From: Paracentrotus lividus
Taxonomy: Eukaryota > Echinodermata > Echinoidea > Camarodonta > Echinidae
Length of the DNA stretch: 64,000 nt
Reading direction: 5' to 3'
Assembly (NCBI GenBank): GCA_940671915.1
Contig: CALNVZ010000218.1
Coordinates: forward strand, 979,294 to 1,043,293
Each line of letters starts with the position of its first letter. Positions within the stretch are counted from its first letter, which is position 1. Made by a program: the position numbers and the translations under genes. Shown piece after piece: positions 1 through 12,263 of the stretch. The notes under the pieces are model-generated. The model did not search any database and was not told the origin of the DNA. It was given only the letters and a program-made list of their open reading frames with translations.

Positions 1-3000
1 TGAAGTGGTGTAACGTTGGCCTTACTAGTGGAAGGGGGGGGGGGAACAGTTGTCTTTTGGGGTGGTATTGGTAAGGTGGTAGAAGTGGTGTTGTCGAGAG
101 GATGTACGCGGTTCGAATCCCGTCCATTAAACGTCCTTTGGCAGAACATCAATCTTTAAAATTTAGGACGTTCGACCAGAGTGCGGTGAATGGGTATTGG
201 TAGGAAGCAATTCATTGAATGCAATGAACACCTTCGCGATAGCCTAGCTAGGCCGGGTAAAACATCGCTTAGAATCACCAAGATGGATATATAATTAAGC
301 CCTCTATGAATGTAACTCTCATTATTATAATGGGTGTAATGATATAAAATTCGAAAGATTATTCATAATATAATTATATACTGTTACATATTTAGCGATG
401 CTTACAACATGATATTGGATAATCAGAAAACCAAGAAGCTTGCCATGAAAACCCCTTGAAAGCAAACAATGATTGAAAGATGTCAGGTCTTGAAAGGAGA
501 TCTGCATTCGACAAGGAAAGAAAATCACAGCTTCGCGGCTAATCAAAGAAAAATAGTAACATAATCCTTCTTATAACCCTACTTTGTGTACAAAGTGAAA
601 ATTTATGTATACAATTCAACCAATACATCCACTATAGGTAACTGTGACACAATGATAATATGCATGAATGCATTGCGGGAGCAGATTGCGCACTGATGCG
701 AGCACATACGTAAGGCAACGCACGCACCATTACCCATTCCCCCTCTTGCTGAAGGGTAGTCGCAGTCTGTTCCGTGCGTTCTATGAGCAAGGAGTTTGAT
801 TCGTTTGGAGAATTATACACTTGGTATTGTTGCAGTGCCCAAATCTAATTGGAATATTTATATCAACCAGGATTTATATTGCTTTTGTTTGTTTGGTTTC
901 ACGGAGAGATATTAACAATACATGTGACAGGTAAGAAAATGCTTAGAAGACTGTTAATTTCATAAGTCACCGGCACCGCATTTAGTTCTGCCAATCTTCG
1001 GTAGATGTTAACATGTTCATTTTTAATTTAAAGGTATTTTTGTCTGAAACCCTGCAATTGAGTTAATAACATATTGGAAAGAGATCGTGCGTTTATTTGA
1101 ATATACTACATCATTTGATAGTTTATACCGTTGTTATCACATTTATAGCTTTAATCTTCTTTTCTGAAAAGTTTTGTAATGGCGAATTGATTTATATACA
1201 GAGGTTACCTTTATGTGCTGCATGTAATTTTAACGATAAATAAGAGCAAAGGAGATTTTTACAGGTACATCTTTTCAAATGCATAATTGTTAGAAATGAG
1301 AACAAGATAACCAATAGGCGTAGCTTCCATCGAAATTACCCTTTGCTTTACCCCCTTTTTAAGACATAAAAGTTGAAAAAGTTACCAAGGTCGAAACAGT
1401 GTCATTTCCAGATCTCGAACCCAGGTCTCTGATTTTGAACGCCAACATGGCCGATGTCATTGGGTGGCAGTATATAAATCAGATACGGTTATTCAAGTCT
1501 AACCTGCTCACATTCACCTTCAAAGTCTCACCTTCCGGAAGACGTGACTGCATGGGATTCGAATCTTGTTCCGTTTTTAGGCTAATGCCAAAAGCAGACA
1601 AAATGCCGATCAACAAAACTTCTGAGCCTTTCATCTTATTCTCATCCTTATGCTTTAAAAAGATGTTGGTTTTTTTTTCTGCTCATCTTAAAAAAAAAAT
1701 AAATAAAAAATAAATAAATAAAATCTTGGCATTTTTGTGAATGCGCAATGTCATGAACTGTCATATGTTTGTAACTTTTTTTTTCTGTTTGCATAATTGA
1801 TATCCCAAATACGTATTTCGAACCCTTTTCGTTGCGCTAAGAGTTTCTCTTTTATATGTAAAGGATCTCGGGAAAGAAACATAGCCGTCTAAATGCCATT
1901 CACCTTTCGGAATACCATGTCTTTGAACTGCCTCTCTAGTGGTTGCTAATCTTGACTCCCTTTCTCTCTTTCTCACCCATCGATATCATGTAACATAGAA
2001 CAGCTGTATCACCGACTCTCAGCCAATTTATGTCAGTCGAGGGAGTATGTGATGAGAGATGCTTCTACATAGTGCAGCAATGTATTATGTGGATGATGTT
2101 ATTAGGGAACATGATGAAAGTCCTTGTGTTGGTAATGACTAAATTTACAGAAGTAACAACGTGATTTTGAAAATTGGGAGACAGCACGCATGCGCTTATC
2201 CAGGATTTCCATTTACCCGGCCCACCGATCGCATTTTTCGTTCCCCCTATTTCAGGCCGCCATTTTTTACGTTGTGCAGCCCCCTTTTTGGCCAACATTC
2301 AGTCGAGAAAGCATGTTTTATTGATGATTTTTGATGCTAATTAGTTTAATTCTTTTCATTGACGCCGCTTTACAGATTTGCTGTTCCGTCATTCGTTTTG
2401 TTATTGTTGTTGGTTTTTATGTTTTTGTTGTTTTTAGTTGCTTTTTTTTGGTGTGTGTCGTTTTGTTTTGTTTTTGTAATGGACTCTTTACAAAAGTCCC
2501 AAGGATATGCGCGTAGTACAGACATTTATGTTCGATGGGCTGAATTAGATATGTTTCACTTTTATGATTGTAAGACTTTAGCTTCCTCGACGCTGTTAAA
2601 ACCCACTTTGATACTGTACGATTGATACGAAAGCAAACGGGCATGAACAGTTCCATTATATTTTTGTAAAAGAAAATATAAAGAAAAAATTATTTCATAC
2701 TACTATTTATACTAAAAACACATTTTTGCTTGTACTTTTCTCTACTAAACAAAAAAAAAAAAAAAAAAACTGAACCTTTAGATGTACGTCATACAGTACT
2801 TGTTGCTTCTATTACTAGTATGTGTCTATGTCAGGTTTATTTTATTCCCTGAATATATTATGTTTACCTGATTTACCTAACCACATAACCATGGTAGCAA
2901 ACTGAAATGACATTTCGCTGTACATACGCTTCATATACCTCGGCCTTCTGAATAATGCGAGTGGGGTATCTTGCTGCATGAGCAGCGAAATTTAATCGAA

Positions 3001-3310
3001 ACCTATAATAGCAAACAACATGAACATAATTATCGTATATAGAAAAACATAGCAGAATAAGATGAGTAAACAGGTGTGATTATACTATATTCATGTATAA
3101 TAAATGTGTGATATTAGTTCGCTGATATAACCATGGATAGAACGACCCAAGATATATTAAATTCGAAATGCATTACGAATCGAAATATTTCTTTACAATT
3201 AATGAATAAATGCGAAGCTTTGCAACTTTTATAACCCTCCACTCATGACCGGATATTGTTAGTAGAGGGCGAACTTTCAGACACCGATATTGGCATCGAA
3301 CTGTGGGTGC
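1..3310. other. No recognisable gene; AT-rich non-coding DNA
   Basis: I see no domain-bearing reading frame, exon series or terminal inverted repeat here. A run of G lies near 37-48. A B-box-like word (ggttcgaatccc) lies near 110-121, as in tRNA-derived SINEs, but I could not pair it with a convincing A box. A 20-nt poly(A) lies near 2750-2770. Short open frames in this interval are low-complexity and have no family resemblance. Confidence 0.5.
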
Positions 3311-3321
3311 TTGGGCTTGTA

Positions 3322-3500
3322 CACAGGAGGTGATCGTTGTGGCGACAACCTGAAAATGTCATAGTTATAAAGAGTTCGGCTTTAAAAAGGAGATTATAAA
3401 CCTACATATGACTCTATGTAAGCTAGGCTACAACAACAAGTTGCTACCATACTCACAATAGCAAGATCGCCAGTTGTCGCAACAACGATCGCCTCCAGTG
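3322..3500. mobile_element. Degenerate short TIR element related to the 25.14-kb element
   Basis: The inner ends form an inverted repeat: 3322-3350 holds gatcgttgtggcgacaacc, and 3471-3500 holds a close reverse complement (gttgtcgcaacaacgatcgc). The same terminal words bound the larger element at 25141-25977, so this is probably a shorter, eroded non-autonomous copy of the same family. No coding capacity. The outer borders are not clear, so the coordinates mark only the matched arms. Confidence 0.5.
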
Positions 3501-3510
3501 AGGTGACAGT

Positions 3511-4677
3511 GACAGCTAGGTCTATTTGCCTCCCCAACCTCAATGGATGCTTGGACAAAAATTACGAATGTGACAATTAAGAATCTGTTTCAAGCCACTT
3601 TGCGAATCGCAAGTTTCAAAGTTTTTCTCCTGTAAATAACTTGGGAATGGAAAGTAATATTTTCAAATCACGATGAGAGGCTAAAATGAGGTTGCACAAT
3701 ACTTTATTAGTGGATGCAGTTGTTGGTTAGTATACACATGATAAGGAAGTAATGTTCTCATTGTATAATTCTAACTTGTCGAGTTTGCTACTTAGTTTTA
3801 AGCCAGGAGATCCCCTCGTTTTGCCTGTCAAAACTTCATATTTTCTGACAATGTTCCCAATGAACTATTTAGATCTGTATCCATCCTCAAGATCAAAACT
3901 GGTCAAGTAAGATTTTACAAAAGTGTCTGACCTGCAACCGATGTCTAGTGGCTTCCAACTTCTGTGATTTGATAATGCTGCCCTGTTGTTCCTCCGTATC
4001 TGACAAAAAACGTGCATCTCCTTACATCCGGAGCAATGATTAACTGCAAAATCCGAAGAGGTGCACGACCCATGCTGGTGTGACCATGAATTTATTCATA
4101 CTTTAAGGTATTCTATAAAACCACAGGCTATGCAAACAGACCTGTTGGAGGGAAACTATCGATAGAGAGTTACGATGTGCCCGAGGGGGGATTGCGTATG
4201 ATCTGGACGGAAAATCAATGTTTATTCCGCTTTCTGGCAACGTCCACGGCGACGGGATTTCTCCTTCTGCAAAGGAAATATCAGTCTGATAATGCCACCA
4301 CTGTTTGTTGTTTGTCTGAACTCAATGTTGAATTCCCAGGTCGGAAGTTTGAATTAAAATACTCAGAAAATCGATTGAGGCTTTACTAGTATTTGTCGAA
4401 TCGTCAAATCATTGATAATTCCTAATCGAACATGTTTTTCTTTTAACCAGTCCTCCTTTTAACAGTGTGGGCTTATGAAAAATGTAGCAAATTATTTACT
4501 TTAAAGAAGATTTCAATTGAATGATAGTGATATATAATAAATACAGCGTTTATAATAATGCGCCATCGATCAAATAAACTATTCGGAGGCACAGAGGGAA
4601 AAGGAAAGCGAAAGGGATGCGGTGGTTTTTTTATTTAAGCATTGTGATTCAGATTGACCCGAATTCGAATATTATTT
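3511..4677. other. No gene seen
   Basis: AT-rich sequence with no recognisable domain, tandem repeat or inverted ends. A 70-residue open frame at 4177-4389 has no family resemblance and I do not treat it as a gene. Confidence 0.4.
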
Positions 4678-4808
4678 CTGGGGGGCATTTCATCAAAGGA
4701 CTTGTCGGACATTTTATCCGACAGCCAATCAGATGCAAGCATTTCGGTAGCTTATAACAGCTTGTCGGATAAAACGTCTGACAAGTCCTTTGATGAAATG
4801 CTCCCCAG
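4678..4808. mobile_element. MITE family A, copy 1 (131 bp, ATTT duplication)
   Basis: The ends are near-perfect inverted repeats: ctgggg(g/a)gcatttcatc runs inward at both sides and continues through an aaggacttgtcgga word. The host flanks carry a matching 4-bp ATTT at 4674-4677 and 4809-4812, consistent with a target-site duplication. The interior holds only a short linker, so this is a non-autonomous element. Two more copies lie at 9528-9663 and 10236-10371. This copy lacks the short aaatttgctct-type block found in the other two. Confidence 0.8.
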
Positions 4809-5085
4809 ATTTGGCCTTTTTTTTAATGTTATTGATAATTTCTATTCTTTATTAATTTTTTTATTTTTTTGAACAAGAAAGAAAAATCTCTTTATTGGAG
4901 GTAAAAGAAAAGAATATATTCATTCTGCAACGTAAAAAACATGACAGTTAAACATAATCTAACAGTGGTGCTGCGTAATTATGAAAAAAGGGCGTTTTGC
5001 AATTCTTATCAATTAATTTTGATCTATAACCTCTCGGTTTAATTGAGAAAAAATGTGGGGGTGGTTTAAAGCTTTAAATAATGTA
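4809..5085. other. No gene seen
   Basis: AT-rich spacer between two transposable elements. Nothing recognisable. Confidence 0.4.
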
Positions 5086-5869
5086 TAATACCCCCATTCC
5101 ACTGACCATCGGACACTCATCTTGAGCTCATCTGATCCCCAAAATGTCAATTTTGATGAGTTCCGATGAAATCTCACCAGAGGTGCCTGTTTTGGTGACC
5201 CTGATTTTTTGATTATCCGCATGAAATCGGGTGAAAGACTGGTATCTGCCCGATATCTGTCCGCCGTCTTCATCGGCTTGTCCAATCCATGCATTTGCTG
5301 TCGGAGTGTAATTTGGGGGCTACCTGACTCTTAACTGGCACTTCCAACATCCATCTGATACGGGACCAACTCTAATCAAATTAATCAGTCACTACTCGGA
5401 GTTCGATCGTACATTGACTCGATACTACCAACATTCCACAGTCGGGTTGAAAACGACACTTCTGATCGCAAACTTGATATAAAAAAACCCCGCTAATTGC
5501 AATAAGATGAGTACCTGATCACCCGATTTTAATCAGATGTCGGCCAGAGACGTTGGACAGCTGAAAACAATAGAATCTTATACACACCTGACTGACTGAC
5601 ACATGTCCAATATTGACTCGAGGTCGAAAACGGAAATGGTGTCCGGTCAGTCAGATAGCGAACTAAGGCTTGAGCTTAGTTCCCTGACCGGACTATTTTG
5701 CCTCTTTGGATCGCGTCCAACACGTCGGACAAGTACCTGATAGTAGACAATCACACGTCGGACCATCAGAGTTTGACATGAGACCACTCGGTGGGTAACC
5801 AGAAGGATTAAAAAATTGCGTCCGATTAGTGACCGATGCTCCAAAATTCTCAGTGGAATGGGGGTATTA
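5086..5869. mobile_element. Non-autonomous TIR element, ~784 bp
   Basis: A perfect 20-bp inverted repeat bounds it: taatacccccattccactga at 5086-5105 and its reverse complement at 5850-5869. TA is found on both sides of the ccccc start, which would fit a TA target site (Tc1/mariner-like), but that assignment is inference. The interior is richer in GC than the flanks and repeats words such as gtcggac. There is no transposase-like reading frame. Confidence 0.75.
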
Positions 5870-6284
5870 CAAATTCCGTATACAAAAGGAACTCAACTTT
5901 AACATCAACTGACGTATCCTTATGATTACTAATAGAAAGAATGTAGGTCCTAATGATGTTCGTAAATACTCTTTTAGATGACCACAAATAACCTGTGATT
6001 ACTAGACTTAAATCTAAATGCCAATTTACTTTTCCTTATAGTTATTTTGTATGATTGATGATACAACCTTCCAACTATTTGTACCATGAATTTCTACCAG
6101 AACCTTTTAATAACAACATTCGTTGCTATTTTTATAGCATTTCTGGAGTACGCTCCTCGTTTTAAAAGAGTACGCACTTTAACATTTGCCATCAAACTGT
6201 ATCAATTTCTCGATATCACTTTTCATCCGATTCGATGCCTTTGAAAGCCAAGGGGAATTGTAAGGTTATTCATGGATCTCTCTT

Positions 6285-6778
6285 AAGGGTGTGTTCAATG
6301 TCCATTTTCAAATTTTAAACGCCAACATGAATCATACAAAACGCAATTACAAAACGCTGATATAAAGACTTGAAGAGAAACAAAGTGGGCGTTCATTGTC
6401 CCCATCCCCGATCGTAAAAGTTAACGTCTTTCAGATCTCGATTCGGAGGAAAAAATTGAAATGCCGAAAAAGATGGGTTTTGAATCACGATCAGCTTTAA
6501 TTTTACGACCTTGAGCATCGCGAATGCAACGAAATGCGACACTGAACACAATTGAGTTTTCAAACGAATCTTCCTCAGTGGAAGATTCCGGTGTAAGTGA
6601 AAAAAAAAGAAAAGAAAAAAAAAGCGGAGATGTATGTTTTTGAGAGCGAGGAATTTGAAGACGATGGACGTATAATCAGCTTTAAATTTTCGACACTGGA
6701 CGGTGTACCTCTGATCGCGTTTGTGTTTTTTGTTTTGTAATTGCGTTTAAATTTGAAAATGGACATTGAACACACCCT
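6285..6778. mobile_element. Non-autonomous TIR element, ~494 bp
   Basis: Inverted ends of about 38 bp: aagggtgtgttcaatgtcca at 6285-6304 continuing to about 6323, mirrored by 6741-6778. The match covers most positions. I could not settle a target-site duplication. No coding capacity. Confidence 0.75.
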
Positions 6779-9527
6779 TTTATATCCATGGGTTATTCTA
6801 CACCTAGGGTATTGTGGTGTTTGTGGGCATATGGTGGGTGAGTCCTGAACACCATCAGCTTATTCTGGTTTTGAGAGGATATTCCCCGAAGGTAATTCAA
6901 TCCATCGTTTAGTTGGGCAGTCAGGGGCAGTGTGGTGGCGAAAGCAAGATGTAAAAATAAACGCTGTGAATCCAAAAGTTTTTTGCCTTATCGAATCCGG
7001 GGGCGGTTAAAGGGGTCTATGTAACAGTACAACGCTTTGTCGTTTCCTTTTATAACGTAGTATTAAAGAGAATCAATTACTTGTTATTAATAAAACAATT
7101 ATAGAAATATTTGTGATTTCCAGGCCCATACATGACGCAGAAAATGAAAATTTTGATCAATTTGTCGTTGTGCGGTGGTTGTACGGCAACATTCGTCACT
7201 CGTTCATCGAGTGCGCCGGACTAACGATATGCATTCGTTTAGGTGTTTTGGCATTCTGCTCTGTATGTATGCGCTTTGTGGAATAAGAACACCTTAGGCC
7301 CTCTTACAGTTCCCTTTCCCTTTACTTTATTTTGGTTCCCTTTCCTTTACTTTAAGGGTTACAAAACTTAGAGAGTTTTTTAGAATTAGCTCTTAAGTAA
7401 AGGAAAATAGAAGCTACATTAGAAAAGGACACAAGAACAAATTATCGATTCGGACTTTACAAGACCACAATTAGAGAAGAATTTTATTTAAAAAGAAACG
7501 GGAAGGAAACTCGGCATAGAGTATTTATGAGATATAATTTACAGAAACAACATCACTTATTTTTATAGAATAAGAGACGAGTATTCCAATGTCAAGTGCA
7601 CCGAATGCCTGATAAACTTACATCATATGAGCTTCAGAAAATAAAGCTCAATCGTGTGAAAAACTGACAGACAGTACCGCTGAAAGGTGACATCAAAATG
7701 ACGAGCTTACAACAAAAAGGCACTAAAATCCACTTGTGGGTAAAAATTGAGTAATTTGTATAAAACCATTGTTCAGCTTTTAGGTACCTGTCTTTGGACA
7801 AAAATAGTTTCCTGTTTAAATTTGGAGAGTAACTGTTGCAAAATGCCCCTTTTAATTTAAACTTTTCATAGACATCTTACAAAGTTTGTCTAACCAACTC
7901 GTAGGTACCATTTCTTAGTCTGGACAAAAGTATTTATCTACATTTTGAGTGCAATTGTTTCAAAATGCCATTTCAATACAAGTACACAATTTGCTAAACC
8001 AGCTCGTTTTTCTCGGAATTTACAAAAATGGATTTAGCCCCTTTTGGTTGCAAGCTCTTCAAATATAGACAAGATATAGAAATTGAATCATGTAATTTCA
8101 TACTTGTATCGATTGAAGTATTGACGTTTATTTCTCGGTCGTAACAGCATCCTAAGTGTCAATTGTTCGTAGGAGTGCAGGGACTTGTGTTTCAATACGT
8201 GATATCATAATCAATAACGGTCCCATTAAAAGCAGAATGCCTGTTATACACAGTTATAGGCAGAAACCTTGATTTTATTTATTTAGTATGACTATTTTTG
8301 TTCTTATCTCATTTTGAATAAGTTTTCGCTTTTTCCTTCAGGCATGATACTGCAGAGGATCAAGGTTGGGGGGGGGGGCGACGGGACCATCCCCCCCCCC
8401 CAAAAAAAAAAAAAACATCAAAGTGAAGTGCATTGAATCTGGTATTTTTATCTACAAAATTACTCATGTTGATGATGCTTTGCTTTTTAATATTAACGCT
8501 GTTCTTCTCTTATTTTTTAAATGGCAGTTATTGTATAAAGGTTAATATATTATGCAAACATTCATATTATATCTTCTTTGCAATTGGATCTGCGTAATGA
8601 ATTAAACATGGTCAAAACAAAATGAAGTGAAGTGAACGTGGCATAAAACATTTGAAGACTTGATACCATTGTTTATATTCCTTTCAGGTTCAACATGCTT
8701 TTTTGTTTGTTTTTTTCGTTGATTTTTTTATTATTTTTTTAAAAATTAAATCTGGTTTGTGTGATAGTAAGTTTGCAGATGATGCATATTATCATTACAC
8801 CCATCGTTCCCATTTAAAATAAAAACATGTGCAGATAGGAATAGCATGCCAAGCATGCCAACTGACATTAGTGAATAAGTTTCGAACCATGTACCTTATA
8901 GACGGTAGCCTATATCTTGTCCGCTAGACCTCACTACATACAGTAGCATATCTTGCATGTGTGGTCTGTCCGTACCGATTTATGCATTCAAACATCTCAG
9001 TCATATACCATTCTAGGCCAACTAACTCACAATCATCACTCAGCGATTGAGGGATAAGATCGCATCCCTCTCAACAGGTATCAATTTCCGATGATTCGAT
9101 AAGCCAGGAAGAAACGAGTATGTCATGTAGGAGTATCTTTATGGATGACAATGTCTAGAGGGTAAGGGGAGACTGTACTTTGAAAATATTAGAATTCACA
9201 TTAGATAGGGGGAAATTATGTCTATTTCCCCAATGTTGAAGAATACATAGAGCAAATAGACATAATTTCTAGAGAGAGCAATGAGGATGTATTGAGAGAA
9301 GAGCTAAAGTAAAATCATTAATGCCCACTTTCCGCTCTGCAGATGAGTTTCTCGTCACATTTGCTTCGTGAAGGAAATTTAGAAAGTCTGTGAATTGATT
9401 GGAAACGAGCTGTTGTAAAAAGGAAGCGAGAGAAGAATGTTACATTGCCTTCAAACGACTCTATGGTTCAACATACCGTGTTTTTGATTCTTGAACAAAT
9501 ACCCGACCAACTACCCATCTTGTCCTG
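6779..9527. other. No gene seen; low-complexity and possible SINE remnant
   Basis: About 2.7 kb with no supported exon. It includes a G/C/A homopolymer block near 8368-8416 and AT-rich stretches. On the minus strand about 8878-8926 has A-box-like (tagcggacaag) and B-box-like (ggttcgaaac) words about 27 nt apart, as in a tRNA-derived SINE head. This is listed separately. Confidence 0.4.
8878..8930 (-). repeat. Possible tRNA-derived SINE head (remnant)
   Basis: Read on the minus strand, tagcggacaag fits the internal RNA polymerase III A box (TRGYnnAnnnG). It is followed about 27 nt later by ggttcgaaac, which fits most of the B box (GGTTCGANTCC). Order and spacing are those of a tRNA-like promoter. 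No cloverleaf can be drawn with confidence, so I call it a decayed SINE head and not a tRNA gene. Confidence 0.35.
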
Positions 9528-9663
9528 GGGAGCATTTCATCAAAGGACTTGTCGGACATTTTATCCGACAAATTTGCTCTCAGCCAATCAGATGCAAGCA
9601 TTTCAGTAGCTTATAACAGTTTGTCGGATAAAACGTCCGACAAGTCCGTTCATGAAATGCCCC
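9528..9663. mobile_element. MITE family A, copy 2
   Basis: Same family as 4678-4808. The inward ends read gggagcatttcatcaaagga and a mirrored copy that ends in a C-run. A 4-bp cctg flanks it at 9524-9527 and 9664-9667, the same sequence that flanks copy 3. It lies about 160 bp outside the Harbinger element and has no coding capacity. Confidence 0.75.
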
Positions 9664-10156
9664 CCTGACCTCCCCTTAGTTCTAATTCTTGTGTTATATA
9701 ATTGTCTATGTCATGTAATCCGGATACGAATCCCAGTTTCAAGAACAAGGACTAATTCATGTGGTTTTGAAGAAAAAAGATATCAGTATGTCGAGTCACT
9801 GACGCCCCTAATGCTAGGAGTCCTCTGGGCCGGCGCCACTTCGCGCCAAATGTTATGTGACTGGCGCGTAGTGGCGCCGAATTAACGTCCGATCGGCATG
9901 TGTGTCGCCAAGTGGAATATAATGGGTGTCGTATGGCGTGCGCCAAATGCCACCTGGCTTGCTCCAAAATGTTGCGCAGTTCGCGCCAGTTCGCGCCATC
10001 ACACGGCCATTTGATTCCAAATTTCACCCTGTTGGCGCCATTTGCGCCGATAGACGGCTACTTTGCGCCACTTGGTGATCAGTTTGTGCCAAAGGTCGCC
10101 TAATTGGTTTAAACTTGCCGCCACTTCGCGCTTCTTGCTGAAGTTCAAGAACTAAA

Positions 10157-11283
10157 ATGTTTGATGACCTGTTGATCAGGCTTACACCCCACTTGCGAAA
10201 GAAGGACACCCACTTCAGGAAGGCCATTCCCCCTGGGGAGCATTTCATGAAAGGACTTGTCAGACGTTTTATCCGACAAACTGTTATAAGCTACTGAAAT
10301 GCTTGTATCTGATTGGCTGAGAGCAAATTTGTCGGATAAAATGTCTGACAAGTCCTTTGATGAAATGCCCTCCTGGTCTCAGGTTGTGCGCCTTCCTGCG
10401 CCATCTCGCCACTGGGGCCACCTATGCAGAGCTGGGTTACAATTTCCGAATGGGGAAGGAAACCATCCAGAAGTTTGTCCCTGATGTAGCCAGAGCGATA
10501 GTGGATGGGTATGCTGCAGAAGTCATCTCCCTCCCCACAACCACTGAGGGTTGGCTTGCGGTTGCAGGTGATTTTGAAGCCAGATGGAATCTTGCTCACT
10601 GCCTGGGAGCCTTTGATGGAAAACACATCCGTCTCCAGAAGCCCAAAAACTCAGGCAGCCTTTATTTCAACTACAAGCAGTTCTTCTCAGTTGTCCTGAT
10701 GGCTCTCGTAGATTCAAAGTACAAGTTCCTGTGGATAGATGTTGGTGGGGTTGGCCATCAGTCTGATGCCCAGATCTACAACAACAGTGAACTGAAGGAG
10801 TGCGTAGATGCTGGCACTTTAGGCATCCCAGATCCAGCTCCTCTTCGCCATGATGATGACGACCACCCTGTGCCGTACTTCTTTGAGGGAGACGATGCCT
10901 TCGCCATGAGGACGTACATGATGAAGCCCTATGGCCGTCGTAACCTTGACCAACAGCAGAAGATCTTCAATTACAGGCTGTCCAGGGCGAGGCGTGTTGT
11001 TGAAAATGCCTTTGGAATTCTGGCTCTGCGTTTCCAGTGCTTCCTTGGCCAGATGAGACAGGAACCAGACGTAGTCCGCCTGCTCGTTGAAGCTGCCGTC
11101 ATACTGCACAATCTCATCAGGAAGCGCTATCAGGCACTGGACGTCCGCATGTTGGACCAGGAGGATGCCCAGCACAACCTCATCCCTGGAGCTTGGAGAA
11201 CTACTGCCATCACTGAGGATTTGAACAGGCCCATCAGGGGAAACAGGGAGCTTGCCAAACGCCAGTGGGATACGCTCAAGTAG
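10157..11283 (+). pseudogene. HARBI1-like DDE transposase, interrupted by a MITE
   Basis: This encodes the nuclease that would cut and join Harbinger ends. The first part starts at ATG 10157 (MFDDLLIRL...) and runs to codon cct at 10232. Coding resumes at 10372 (PPGLRLCAFLRHLATG) and is open to the stop at 11281-11283. Removing the 140 bp between them (MITE plus one cctg copy) restores the frame exactly and gives the usual family spacing between the FRKAIPP and LRHLATG blocks. Visible DDE motifs are GAFDGKH (first D), GHQSDAQI (second D) and RRVVENAFGIL (E). The joined product would be about 329 residues, slightly short of the usual 350-400. The extra N-terminal helix region is not visible upstream, where a TGA lies eight codons before the ATG. 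I see no other stop or shift downstream of the MITE. Confidence 0.88.
10236..10371. mobile_element. MITE family A, copy 3, inside the transposase gene
   Basis: A 136-bp element with the same inverted ends and interior as copies 1 and 2, but lying in the opposite orientation to copy 2. A cctg duplication sits at 10232-10235 and 10372-10375. The host codons on each side (cct, then ggt) join cleanly if the element and one duplicate are removed. It must be younger than the Harbinger element that holds it. Confidence 0.9.
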
Positions 11284-11590
11284 GCATACACTTCAATAGT
11301 GCGGGAGCGGTTGCATATGGCAGGATAAGATGGTGTAGACATCATGTATAGTACTTTTGGGGGCCGCTGAGAGCGATCTCTTGGAGAAGAGCCTCCATCA
11401 GTTTGAGTCAGCGCCACCACGCGAAGGGCTTCATCATTCAGGACCTCGTCGTCATCTTTGCTGCTTGCAAGGGGTCTCATCCTGCAGCTCAATTTGAGCT
11501 TCTTGGACTGGGGGTCCTTCTTCTTGGACTGTTCAGGTTTGCCCTTCTTCCCCTTGCCACTGCCTTTGTTGCCTTTGGGGCATCTTCTTT
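11130..11590 (-). pseudogene. Lysine-rich remnant of a second Harbinger protein (tentative)
   Basis: On the minus strand, convergent with the transposase, about 11590-11340 reads as a basic stretch with KGKKGK and SKKKDPQSKK. An acidic SKDDDEVLNDEALRVVAL block follows. Such a basic/acidic tail fits the C-terminal part of the MYB/SANT-like accessory protein that Harbingers carry, often in the opposite direction. No DNA-binding domain is visible, and the frame is not open toward the 12-kb end. It could also be antisense coincidence. Confidence 0.3.
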
Positions 11591-12263
11591 AAAAATTATT
11601 GGTAGAGGTGTTGTCGAGTCGAATATTGAATTTCCTGTGATGCAGTCCTGCTTTTATAGGCGGCAAGTGGCGCCGAATGGCCGAAACCAAGTGGTATTTG
11701 GCGCGAAGTAGTCACTAATCGGATGCCGTTTGGCTCGCGCCACTGTACATTTGGCGCGGACTATCCGCGCAAAATCTCGCAAAATCTCGTTGGTGTAGCT
11801 TGGCGCGCGCCATTACATTCCAGTTGATTCCATTAGCATGATTAGGCGGTCTGTTTGCGCCATTTGGTGCCACTTGGTCGACACTTTGCGCTGATTTTGG
11901 CGCGACGAAAATCTTAAACATTTTGAAATTTTCGTCGCGCCAGATTCAATATTTGGCGCCGTTACGCGCCACTGCGAGCCAGTTGGGGGGCACTTTGCGC
12001 CACTACACGCCACTAGGCACCTTATTGGCGACATTATAGGCGCCACAGCAAAAAGGAAAAAAATTGCTTTGGCGCGAAGTGGCGCCGGCCCAGTGGATTT
12101 AATAAAAGTCTTGTTTTTCGGAATGTTGGTCAGGAATCTTTCCTGAATGTTATTCCTGCATGTACTGATTACAAACCGGTGTTTAAAATGATAATACTCG
12201 CCTATGTTCACATTCATACGATTGAAACATACTCGATTAACAAACTTGGTTTATTAAGAGTTA

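Larger units (their letters stand above)
9825..12093 (+). mobile_element. Harbinger/PIF-type DNA transposon, 2.27 kb
   Basis: The ends are a perfect 26-bp inverted repeat. The left end at 9825-9850 begins ctgggccggcgccacttcgc, and the right end at 12068-12093 is its reverse complement. It encloses a HARBI1-like transposase gene on the plus strand (10157-11283) and a lysine-rich minus-strand remnant (11130-11590). Both subterminal regions (about 9830-10130 and 11640-12090) are packed with GGCGC words in both orientations, unlike the AT-rich surroundings. Known autonomous Harbingers encode a DDE nuclease and a MYB/SANT-like protein; only the nuclease is recognisable here. The target-site duplication is unresolved. 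A MITE interrupts the transposase, so this copy is probably non-autonomous now. Confidence 0.85.

Noticed and set aside
105..125. tRNA gene suggested by ggttcgaatccc
   Set aside because: No A box at the right distance and no cloverleaf could be formed from the surrounding bases.
9652..10248. Cys- and Arg-rich open frames upstream of the transposase
   Set aside because: They read through GGCGC-rich subterminal repeats and the MITE, and no transposase N-terminus is recognisable in them.
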